A DNA stretch of 7,776 bases from assembly GCA_025963345.1 (NCBI GenBank), contig JAOPUS010000124.1:1-7776 (forward strand), written 5' to 3'. Origin of the DNA: Blastococcus sp. (GTDB lineage: Bacteria > Actinomycetota > Actinomycetes > Mycobacteriales > Geodermatophilaceae). Both the position numbers and the translations under genes were made by a program. Of the stretch, positions 1 to 5,536 are shown piece after piece. Within the stretch, counting starts at the first letter, position 1, and each line of letters starts with the position of its first letter. The notes below the pieces were generated by a model, which saw only the letters and a list, made by a program, of their open reading frames with translations, did not search any database and was not told the DNA's origin.

Positions 1-497
1 CCGTCACCGGCGAGCAGCGTGGCCACAGCGGCCGGGGTGACGGTGTCCGACCCCAGGACCACCAGCCGGCGCCCGGGGGTGACGTGCGGGAGAACCAGCT
101 CGATCGGCCGGCCGACGACGGAGACCACGGTCGTCTCCTCCACGGCCCAGCCCAGCCGCGCGCAGGCCAGCGTCACCGACGACGGGTGCGGCACGACGTC
201 GACGGCACCGGAACCGTGCAGCCGGACCAGGGAGGCGCCGACGCCGGAGAGCATGGGGTCGCCGCTGGCGAGGACCACCACCCGGCGACCGGGATGGGCG
301 CTCGGCAGCTCCTGGAGGGCCGGCCCCATCGGCGAGGGCCAGGGGATGCGCTCGGCCGCGACGTCGCCGGGGATCAGGCCGAGCTGACGGGAGCTGCCGC
401 GCAGCACGTCCGCCCCCTCGACCGCCCGCCGGGCCGTCGTCGAGAGGCCGTCCCAGCCGTCGGCGCCGATGCCCACGACCACCACCGTCCTGTTCAC
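1..497 (-). CDS. cobL: Precorrin-6Y C5,15-methyltransferase (decarboxylating), N-terminal part, cut by window edge
   Basis: CobL methylates C5 and C15 of precorrin-6Y with S-adenosylmethionine and decarboxylates the C12 acetate, giving precorrin-8 in cobalamin synthesis. About 165 residues are visible, covering most of the N-terminal CbiE-type tetrapyrrole methylase domain; the CbiT-type decarboxylase half, if present, lies beyond base 1. Seen directly are the N-terminal VVGIGADGWDGL signature (residues 7-18), a PWPSP stretch (52-56) and the LASGDPMLSGVG loop (76-87) typical of SAM-dependent corrin methylases. The GTG start at 497-495 puts the signature at the very N-terminus, as the family expects. 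It overlaps the def stop codon as GTGA, with GGGAG 10 bases upstream inside def. Translation is therefore probably coupled to def. Assignment to the CobL/CbiE family is firm; whether the protein is the two-domain CobL or a lone CbiE cannot be seen here. Confidence 0.9.
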   Translation of the reverse strand, partial: MNRTVVVVGIGADGWDGLSTTARRAVEGADVLRGSSRQLGLIPGDVAAERIPWPSPMGPALQELPSAHPGRRVVVLASGDPMLSGVGASLVRLHGSGAVDVVPHPSSVTLACARLGWAVEETTVVSVVGRPIELVLPHVTPGRRLVVLGSDTVTPAAVATLLAGD

Positions 498-1051
498 GCC
501 GGGAGGTCTCCCGACGGGCCGGCCGCCTCGGCCAGCAGCTCCTCACGCTGGGCCTCGGGCAGGAGGTCGACATAGACCGTCCCCTCGAGATGGTCCATCT
601 CGTGCTGCAGGCAGCGTGCGGCCATCCCGGTCGCCTCGATGGAGACCGGCTGGCCCTTCAGGTCCACGCCGTCGATTCGGGCCCGAAAGGCGCGCGGGAG
701 GTCGGCATAGGGGCCGGGGACCGACAGGCAGCCCTCCTCGGTGACCTCCTCTGCGGGCTCGTCGCCGACCGGGCCGGGCAGGACGAGCGTCGGGTTGATC
801 GCGTAGCCGACGACGTCCTCGCCGTCGGCGTCCGGGCAGTCGATGACGAAGATGCGTGCGTCGACCCCGATCTGGTTGGCCGCGAGGCCGACGCCGTCGG
901 CAGCGGACATGCTCGCGAACATGTCCAGCAGGAGCCGCCGGAGGTCCTCGTCGAACTCGGTCACGGGCGCGCAGGACCGGTGCAGAACCGGGTTGCTGCC
1001 GTAGGTGACGATCGGCCGGGCGACGCCGTCGTAACGGCCGGGCAGGCGCAT
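494..1051 (-). CDS. def: Peptide deformylase
   Basis: This cytoplasmic metalloenzyme removes the formyl group from the initiator methionine of new proteins. The 185-residue product has all three family motifs: GVGLAANQ (residues 53-60), EGCLS (106-110, metal ligand Cys108) and HEMDHLEG (150-157, ligands His150 and His154, catalytic Glu151). Length and motif spacing are normal, so it should be active. The ATG at 1051 is the first sensible start. There is no good Shine-Dalgarno sequence, but a TAGGAT box ends 8 bases upstream, as in leaderless actinobacterial transcripts. The stop codon overlaps the cobL start, so def is the leading gene of a def-cobL unit. It is divergent from cobD across 51 bases. 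Family assignment is near certain. Confidence 0.97.
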   Translation of the reverse strand: MRLPGRYDGVARPIVTYGSNPVLHRSCAPVTEFDEDLRRLLLDMFASMSAADGVGLAANQIGVDARIFVIDCPDADGEDVVGYAINPTLVLPGPVGDEPAEEVTEEGCLSVPGPYADLPRAFRARIDGVDLKGQPVSIEATGMAARCLQHEMDHLEGTVYVDLLPEAQREELLAEAAGPSGDLPA

Positions 1052-1059
1052 GTCCGCCG

Positions 1060-1065
1060 ATCCTA
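1060..1065 (-). promoter_or_regulatory. Candidate -10 box for def (leaderless)
   Basis: On the minus strand TAGGAT fits the TAnnnT -10 pattern and lies 8 bases before the def ATG. Transcription would begin at or within a base or two of the start codon. No convincing -35 hexamer is present at 17-19 bases. The call rests on position and one hexamer only. Confidence 0.35.
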
Positions 1066-1102
1066 GGGACGGGGCCGCGACACCTGTTGACACCATGCCT
1101 CC

Positions 1103-2068
1103 GTGACCTGGCCGCGCGTGGACCCCGCGACCGCTGCCGGGCTGGCCCTCGGGGCAGCGGCGGACCTGCTGCTGGCCGATCCCCGGCGGCGTCATCCGGT
1201 CGCCGGCTTCGGCACGGCGGCAGCCGCCCTGGAGCGGCGGGTCTGGCGGGACTCCAGACCGGCCGGGGCCGGGTACGCCCTCGCGCTGACCGGAGCGGCC
1301 GTCGGACTGGGAGCGACGCTGGACCGGGTCGGGCGTGGACATCCCGCCGCCCGGGTCCTGCTCACCGCCGCAGCGACGTGGACGGTGCTCGGCGGGACGT
1401 CGCTCGGCCGCGCCGCGGCGACGATGCACCGGGCGCTGGCCGAGGGGGACCTGGCGGCCGCCCGTGCCGGCCTGCCGGCCCTCGCCGGCCGCGACCCCAG
1501 CACGCTCGGCGAAGCCGAACTGGCCCGGGCCACGGTGGAGTCCGTCGCGGAGAACACCTCGGACGCCGCCGTCGCCCCGCTGTTCTGGGGTGCCGTGGCG
1601 GGGATCCCCGGCTTGCTGGCCTACCGGGCGGTCAACACCCTCGACGCCATGGTCGGCCACCGCTCCCCCCGCTACGAGCGCTTCGGCTGGGCGGCCGCCC
1701 GGCTCGACGACGTCGCCAACTGGGTGCCGGCCCGCATGACAGCGGCGCTGACCGTGGTCTGCGCGCCGCTGGCCGGCGGCTCGGCGGCGGGTGCCCTGCG
1801 CACCTGGCGCCGTGACGGCGCCGCCCACCCGAGCCCCAACGCCGGGCGGTGCGAGGCCGCCACGGCCGGTGCGCTGGGGCTCCGACTGGGCGGCCGCAAC
1901 GTCTACGGGAGCCGGATCGAGGACCGTCCGCCGCTCGGCGACGGCCGACCGCCGACCGCCGAGGACATCCACCGGGCCGTTCGGCTCTCGCGGGCCGTCT
2001 GGATCACGGCCGCGATCCTGGCCGCGGCGGGCCGGCTGCGCCGCGGCCCGCGCGACTGCCGCCGCTGA
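1103..2068 (+). CDS. cobD: Adenosylcobinamide-phosphate synthase, CobD/CbiB family membrane protein
   Basis: CobD/CbiB joins adenosylcobyric acid to aminopropanol (or its phosphate) to give adenosylcobinamide (phosphate), after CobQ and before nucleotide-loop assembly. It is an inner-membrane protein. The 321-residue product has the family landmarks: the N-terminal DLLLADPRRRHPVAGFG region (21-37), ESVAENTSDA (146-155), YRAVNTLDAMVGH (174-186), HPSPNAG (242-248) and a final hydrophobic segment (about 297-310). Hydrophobic stretches near 56-72, 84-98, 155-175 and 212-230 fit a multi-pass topology. The GTG start at 1103 is favoured because the family signature follows closely; a second GTG at 1118 is possible, and neither has a clear Shine-Dalgarno sequence. 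The gene is divergent from def. Its 3' end lies antisense to a tentative small ORF. Identity is firm. Confidence 0.95.
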   Translation: MTWPRVDPATAAGLALGAAADLLLADPRRRHPVAGFGTAAAALERRVWRDSRPAGAGYALALTGAAVGLGATLDRVGRGHPAARVLLTAAATWTVLGGTSLGRAAATMHRALAEGDLAAARAGLPALAGRDPSTLGEAELARATVESVAENTSDAAVAPLFWGAVAGIPGLLAYRAVNTLDAMVGHRSPRYERFGWAAARLDDVANWVPARMTAALTVVCAPLAGGSAAGALRTWRRDGAAHPSPNAGRCEAATAGALGLRLGGRNVYGSRIEDRPPLGDGRPPTAEDIHRAVRLSRAVWITAAILAAAGRLRRGPRDCRR

Positions 2069-2256
2069 GCCGGATGGCGGGGCAGCACGCCGCGCGGCTC
2101 GGGCAGCACGAAGAAGCCCGCCGGATCGATCCGGGCATGACTGGCGGGCGGGTCGCCGGGGCCGCGGCCGCCGCGGCACGCGATCACGAGCGTGGCCACC
2201 GACAGGCCGCCCAGCCCGAGCAGGAACAGCACCACGAGAACGCCACCTGAGGTCAT
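1903..2256 (-). CDS. Putative small single-span membrane protein, unknown function
   Basis: No family is recognised. The 117-residue reading frame begins with one strong hydrophobic segment (about residues 5-26, VLVVLFLLGLGGLSVATLVI). An Arg/Gly/Pro-rich tail follows, containing IDPAGFFVLPEP near residues 44-55. The first 70 or so codons, in the stretch free of other genes, end almost always in G or C, as in the neighbouring genes; together with the hydrophobic run this is the main support. The last 166 bases lie antisense to the cobD 3' end, which is a warning sign. The ATG at 2256 has no Shine-Dalgarno sequence; a GTG at 2235 (codon 8) has AGGTGG seven bases upstream and is a good alternative start. 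It is divergent from the MocR-type regulator, the usual position for a MocR target. It could still be chance. Confidence 0.4.
   Translation of the reverse strand: MTSGGVLVVLFLLGLGGLSVATLVIACRGGRGPGDPPASHARIDPAGFFVLPEPRGVLPRHPAQRRQSRGPRRSRPAAARIAAVIQTARESRTARWMSSAVGGRPSPSGGRSSIRLP
2056..2085 (+). terminator. Weak candidate terminator hairpin at the cobD stop codon
   Basis: CTGCCGCC (2056-2063) can pair with GGC (2076-2078) and GGCAG (2081-2085), leaving a two-base bulge and a 12-base loop that contains the cobD stop codon. No T-run follows. In DNA this GC-rich, such pairing arises often by chance, so this is only a weak candidate. Confidence 0.2.
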
Positions 2257-2263
2257 GCGATGA

Positions 2264-2345
2264 CAGTGGCACTGCCGAGGCTTGTCGAATGCAGGCCAAT
2301 CCGGCATGGTGGCCGCATGCCACTGGCCGCAGATCAGTCCACTGG
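2264..2345. promoter_or_regulatory. Operator-like repeats between the small membrane ORF and the MocR gene
   Basis: This stretch is less GC-rich than its surroundings and carries repeated motifs: the near-perfect palindrome CAGTGGCACTG (2264-2274), CCACTGG as direct repeats at 2320-2326 and 2339-2345 (19 bases apart, about two helical turns), and the inverted pair GGCATG/CATGCC (2303-2308 and 2316-2321). MocR-family dimers are known to bind paired direct repeats, sometimes with a third inverted half-site, in the divergent intergenic region. The arrangement fits an auto-regulatory operator, but binding is inferred. Confidence 0.4.
2282..2310 (+). promoter_or_regulatory. Candidate promoter of the MocR-type regulator
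   Basis: TTGTCG (2282-2287, four of six matches to TTGACA) and CATGGT (2305-2310, a weak -10) are separated by exactly 17 bases. Transcription would start near 2317, just before the two CCACTGG repeats, so binding there would block it. The -10 is poor and the call is tentative. Confidence 0.3.
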
Positions 2346-2361
2346 ACCGCGGGAGCTCGCC

Positions 2362-3765
2362 ATGCTCATCGGCCCGGTCGCGGCGTTGCCCGGCCCCCGT
2401 TACGTCGGGCTCGCCCGGCGCATCCGCGATCTGGTCACCGCCGGCGCCCTGCCCGCGGGCAGCAGGCTGCCCGCCGAACGGGAGCTCGCCGGCGAACTGG
2501 ACGTCAGCAGGGTGACCGTCGCGTCGGCCTACCGCGTGCTGCGCGAGCAGGGCTTCGCGACCACGCGGCACGGCTCCGGCACCCTCATCGAGCTGCCCGG
2601 CGTTCCCTCGTCCTGGGGAGCGCCCAGCAGCGATCCGGGCCTGCTCGACCTGGCGCACGCCGCACCCGAGGCGGCCCCGCAGCTGCTCCCGGCCTACCAG
2701 CAGGCACTCGCCGAGCTGCCCGCCCGGCTGGCCGGCCACGGCTATGCCCCGACCGGCCTGGTCGAGCTCCGGGCCGCCGTCGCCGACCGGTTCACCGCTC
2801 GCGGCCTGCCCACCGGACCCGAGCAGGTCGTCATCACCGCCGGGGTCGGCGACGCGACCGCGGTGGTGCTCGACACCCTTCTGCAGCCGGGGGACCGCGT
2901 CCTGGTCGAGCACCCGACCTACCCCGGCGTGCTCGGCATGGTGGCCGCGGCAGAGGGCCGGTGCGTACCGGTTCCCGTCGACCCGGCCGAACCGGACGCC
3001 CTCGTCCGGGCCGCTGGGCTGGCAGCCCGGCAGAGCAGCCCCCGGCTGGCCTTCCTGATGCCCGACTTCTCCAATCCGACGGGGGCGCAGTTGTCGGCGG
3101 CCGGCCGACGCCGGCTGGCGGCCACGCTGTGGCAGCAGGGCGTGCTGACCGTCGCCGACGAGGTCGCCGCCGACCTGCACCTGGACGGCGATGCGGAGCC
3201 GCCGTACGCGGCCGGGCTGCCGGACGCGGCCACCGTGACGATCGGCGGGCTGTCGAAGGCCGTCTGGGGAGGGCTGCGCATCGGCTGGTTGCGGACCGAC
3301 GCCGCCCTCGCCGACCAGCTCGGTGCCGCTCTCGGCCGCCGCCAGCTGTCCGTCGGCATGCTGGACCAGCTCGCCGCGACCGTTCTGGTCGGTGAGCTCG
3401 ATCAGGTACTGGAGCTGCGCCGCGCACAGCTCCGCGAACGGCGCGACGTCCTCCGCGCGGAGATCGCGGCCCGGCTCCCCGACTGGTCGGCTCCGTGTCC
3501 CGCCGGCGGGCTCTCCCTGTGGTGCCGGCTGCCCGGCGACCTCAGCTCCGCCGCCGTGGTGGCCTCGGCCGCCCCGCTCGGGCTCCTGCTCGCCGAGGGA
3601 CGGGCCTTCGGGACCGGGCACGCGTTCGACGACCACCTGCGCCTGCCGTTCACCCTGCCGCCGGCGGAGCTGCGGACCGCGGTCGGGATCCTGGAGACGG
3701 TCTGCGGCACGCTGCGCTCGGATCCGTTCCGGCCCACACCCTCGCGGCCTCTCAGCGTCGTCTGA
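2362..3765 (+). CDS. GntR/MocR-type transcriptional regulator with aminotransferase-like PLP domain (YczR-like)
   Basis: The protein fuses a GntR winged helix (about residues 12-79: PRYVGLARRIRDLV, LPAERELAGEL, SRVTV, ending RHGSGTLIELP) to a type-I PLP-fold domain. Cofactor-site motifs are intact: HPTYPG (Tyr187), PDFSNPTG (Asn238), VADEV (Asp266) and GGLSKAVWGGLRIGW with Schiff-base Lys299. DEV in place of the more common DDY, and the SKxxWGGLRIGW stretch, resemble the YczR subgroup as I recall it. Such proteins use PLP or its adducts as signal and generally control a neighbouring gene rather than act as enzymes. The ATG at 2362 (467 residues) is chosen: GGGAG lies six bases upstream and the DNA-binding domain starts soon after. 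The in-frame ATG at 2260 would add 34 residues translated from the operator-like repeats. The ligand and target are unknown. Confidence 0.9.
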   Translation: MLIGPVAALPGPRYVGLARRIRDLVTAGALPAGSRLPAERELAGELDVSRVTVASAYRVLREQGFATTRHGSGTLIELPGVPSSWGAPSSDPGLLDLAHAAPEAAPQLLPAYQQALAELPARLAGHGYAPTGLVELRAAVADRFTARGLPTGPEQVVITAGVGDATAVVLDTLLQPGDRVLVEHPTYPGVLGMVAAAEGRCVPVPVDPAEPDALVRAAGLAARQSSPRLAFLMPDFSNPTGAQLSAAGRRRLAATLWQQGVLTVADEVAADLHLDGDAEPPYAAGLPDAATVTIGGLSKAVWGGLRIGWLRTDAALADQLGAALGRRQLSVGMLDQLAATVLVGELDQVLELRRAQLRERRDVLRAEIAARLPDWSAPCPAGGLSLWCRLPGDLSSAAVVASAAPLGLLLAEGRAFGTGHAFDDHLRLPFTLPPAELRTAVGILETVCGTLRSDPFRPTPSRPLSVV

Positions 3766-3766
3766 G
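3751..3766 (+). terminator. Short hairpin at the MocR stop codon, possible terminator
   Basis: CTCAG (3751-3755) and CTGAG (3762-3766) form a perfect five-base stem with a six-base loop, and the stop codon TGA is in the 3' arm. There is no T-run, so any terminator role is weak. Confidence 0.2.
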
Positions 3767-3894
3767 CACCGTCGTCAGCTTGGCGTCGCATCCCTGGCAC
3801 CCACCGTGACGGCGCGACGGAGCCGCTGAATTCCGGCCTCGGCAGTTCTGCCCACTTCAGCCGTTCGACTCCTGTGCGCAGCAGGTGCGGGACG

Positions 3895-4003
3895 TACGGT
3901 CCACGCATCGGAGGGAGGCCCCCCGGGCGCCATGGATCCGCGGATTCGGACACACGGCCGCGCGCGGTCCGACCGGGCACCCGGCTCGCCTCTGACGAGG
4001 GGG
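3895..4003 (+). promoter_or_regulatory. Hairpin-rich leader and ribosome-binding site of the PAS-ANTAR gene
   Basis: The 244 bases between the MocR gene and the PAS-ANTAR gene hold no convincing ORF. A possible -10 box, TACGGT, sits at 3895-3900 without a clear -35. Downstream are ATCCGCGGAT (3936-3945), CCGCGCGCGG (3958-3967), CCGGG/CCCGG (3973-3977 and 3980-3984) and CCTC-TGAC-GAGG (3989-4000). The last hairpin pairs away part of the Shine-Dalgarno sequence GAGGGGG (3997-4003), which sits six bases before the ATG. The fold could tune translation. All of this is by eye, in sequence where GC pairing is common. Confidence 0.3.
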
Positions 4004-4009
4004 AAAAGC

Positions 4010-4753
4010 ATGACCTCACCGGCTGTTGCCCGGCACCGGATCGTCGACCGCGCTCCGTTGGCGGCGGCCCCACCGGTATCGGGGGCGCCCGTCCCCAGAC
4101 CTGGAGGCGAGTACCCACCGACAGCCACCCGCGTCGCCGGGCGCTACCGCTACGACCGGCGCACCGGCGACTGGTGGTGGTCGACCGAGATGTTCACCCT
4201 CCACGGCCTGCCGCCTGGCTCACCACAGCCGGACACCGAGGCCTACCTCGGGTACCAGCACGCCGAGGACCGCGCGCGCGTCCTCGAGGCGATCTCCGCC
4301 GCGTGCGCCAGCGGCCGGGACTTCGCACTGGAGACACGCATCGTCCGAGCGGACGGGCAGGAGCGCGACGTCGTCCTGGTGGGCGAGGCCGAGCTGGACG
4401 GCGGCGGCACGGCCACCGCCGTCGAGGGCATGGCCATCGACATCACCGAGTGCCACCCGCCCGGCTCGCCGACCCAGCGGGCCCAGGCCCTCCAGGCCGA
4501 GGTCGGCCAGCTGCGGGCCGCCATGGCCAGCCGCGCGTCGATCGAGCAGGCGAAGGGGATCCTGATGCTGCTCACGAGCTGCAGCGACCAGGTTGCCTTC
4601 GACCTGCTGGCGCACATCTCCAGCCACACCCACCGGAAGGTCCGTGACGTCGCGCTGGTGATCACCGAATCGGCGGCGGGCCGCAGCCGGCTGCCGGACG
4701 ACGTCCGGGCCATCATCCGGGACGCCTGCCCTCCCACCCAGCCTCTCCGCTGA
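4010..4753 (+). CDS. PAS domain-ANTAR domain RNA-binding regulator
   Basis: The 247-residue soluble protein has a Pro/Ala-rich, probably disordered N-terminus (1-42), a PAS domain (about 43-147: GRYRYDRRTGDWWWSTEMFTLHG at the start, the YQHAEDR helix, ending GMAIDITE), a short helical linker (about 155-172) and a C-terminal ANTAR domain (about 173-222: RASIEQAKGILM, then KVRDVALVI). ANTAR domains bind paired RNA hairpins and act as antiterminators or translation regulators; here a PAS sensor replaces the usual phosphoreceiver domain. No kinase or receiver domain is present. The ATG at 4010 has a strong AGGGGG Shine-Dalgarno sequence six bases upstream; the in-frame ATG at 3932 lacks one and would add a low-complexity stretch. 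The gene stands alone, with gaps on both sides. PAS ligand and RNA target are unknown; the domain calls are secure. Confidence 0.92.
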   Translation: MTSPAVARHRIVDRAPLAAAPPVSGAPVPRPGGEYPPTATRVAGRYRYDRRTGDWWWSTEMFTLHGLPPGSPQPDTEAYLGYQHAEDRARVLEAISAACASGRDFALETRIVRADGQERDVVLVGEAELDGGGTATAVEGMAIDITECHPPGSPTQRAQALQAEVGQLRAAMASRASIEQAKGILMLLTSCSDQVAFDLLAHISSHTHRKVRDVALVITESAAGRSRLPDDVRAIIRDACPPTQPLR

Positions 4754-4800
4754 GCCACGGGGTGGCCTGACTCCCCTTCTCCCAGGTGCGTTCGGGAGAA
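4754..4800 (+). terminator. Tandem hairpins after the PAS-ANTAR gene, candidate terminator
   Basis: Immediately after the stop codon, GCCAC (4754-4758) and GTGGC (4762-4766) form a five-base stem with a three-base loop. A perfect seven-base stem follows, TTCTCCC (4777-4783) with GGGAGAA (4794-4800), and a ten-base loop. No T-tract follows, but hairpins without T-runs are common at actinobacterial gene ends. The second stem could instead be a protein-binding site upstream of plsC. Confidence 0.4.
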
Positions 4801-4867
4801 TGCCCCCGCACCCCGCCGACGCGTCCGTCTGCGCGGGCACCGAGGCCCCGGGGAGGGGAAGCGCGGC

Positions 4868-5536
4868 GTGCTCTACCTCATCGCCCGGTTCATCCTGCGA
4901 CCGCTGTTCCTGCTCGCCTTCCGGCCGACGATCACCGGCCGCGAGAACGTGCCGGCCAACGGGCCGTTCATCATCGCGAGCAACCACCTGTCGTTCATCG
5001 ACAGCATGGCGATCCCGCTCATGGCTCCGCGACGCGTCGGTTATCTGGCCAAGGCCGAGTACTTCACCGGCTCCGGCATCGGCGGGTGGCTGACCCGCAC
5101 GCTCTTCACCGCTCTCGGCGCGCTGCCCGTCGAACGGGAGACGCACCGCGCCGCCCAGGCCGCGCTCGACACCGCCATGACCGTCCTGCAGGCGGGCGGC
5201 GGCTTCGGGATCTACCCGGAGGGCACCCGCTCCCGTGACGGTCGCCTGGCCCGCGGGAAGACCGGGGTCGCCTGGCTGGCGCTGACCGCCGACTGCCCCG
5301 TCGTCCCGGTCGCCGTCGCCGGCACCGACCGCATCCAGCCCATCGGTGCGAGCTGGCCGCGACCGCACCGCTTCTCGGTGACCTTCGGGCGGCCGCTCAC
5401 CTTTCCCGAGCTCCACGGCAAGGCGGGCAACGGCAAGGCCCGGCGTGAGGTGACCGACACGATCATGGAGGCGATCGCCGAGCTGTCCGGCCAGGAGAAG
5501 GCCGGCTGGGGCGGAGCGCCGTCCGCGACGGCATGA
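4868..5536 (+). CDS. plsC: 1-acyl-sn-glycerol-3-phosphate acyltransferase (PlsC/AGPAT family)
   Basis: PlsC-family enzymes transfer an acyl chain to lysophosphatidic acid, making phosphatidic acid for membrane lipids. The 222-residue protein starts with a hydrophobic membrane-associating segment (2-18). It then has the catalytic HX4D motif in NHLSFID (39-45, His40 and Asp45), the LGALPVERE block (83-91), the substrate-binding YPEGTRSRDG (116-125) and a VVPVAVAGTD block (145-154). All four acyltransferase blocks are intact. The GTG at 4868 is chosen because GGAGGGG (4852-4858) lies nine bases before it and the membrane segment follows at once. Its TGA overlaps the cobQ ATG by four bases, so the two are co-translated. 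A close paralogue acting on another acyl acceptor cannot be excluded. Confidence 0.93.
   Translation: MLYLIARFILRPLFLLAFRPTITGRENVPANGPFIIASNHLSFIDSMAIPLMAPRRVGYLAKAEYFTGSGIGGWLTRTLFTALGALPVERETHRAAQAALDTAMTVLQAGGGFGIYPEGTRSRDGRLARGKTGVAWLALTADCPVVPVAVAGTDRIQPIGASWPRPHRFSVTFGRPLTFPELHGKAGNGKARREVTDTIMEAIAELSGQEKAGWGGAPSATA

Noticed and set aside
1087..1092. TTGACA as a -35 box for cobD
   Set aside because: It is a perfect hexamer, but no -10 lies 16-18 bases downstream, and that position is already inside cobD.
1052..1102. Cobalamin riboswitch ahead of cobD or def
   Set aside because: The gap is only 51 bases, too short for the roughly 200-base element, and no B12-box-like sequence is seen here or elsewhere in the window.
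1095..1106. Three-codon upstream ORF (ATG CCT CCG TGA) overlapping the cobD GTG
   Set aside because: No Shine-Dalgarno sequence and too short to judge; it most likely arises by chance.
1103..2323. Long open frame on the minus strand opposite cobD, upstream of and in frame with def
   Set aside because: The protein is Arg/Gly/Pro-rich low complexity with no domain. It is the antisense shadow of cobD; def itself starts at 1051 at a motif-consistent position.
1791..3395. 534-residue plus-strand frame spanning the end of cobD and most of the MocR gene
   Set aside because: It is an Arg/Ala-rich out-of-frame reading of two well-supported genes, a common artefact of very high GC content.
3958..3967. 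CCGCGCGCGG palindrome as a specific binding site
   Set aside because: Self-complementary GC runs are expected often at this base composition, so on its own it is not evidence of function.
4800..5093. ATG at 4800 preceded by GGGAGA, as a start for a separate small protein
   Set aside because: The frame runs into plsC out of phase and gives a Ser/Arg/Pro-rich product. The GTG at 4868 gives an intact acyltransferase.
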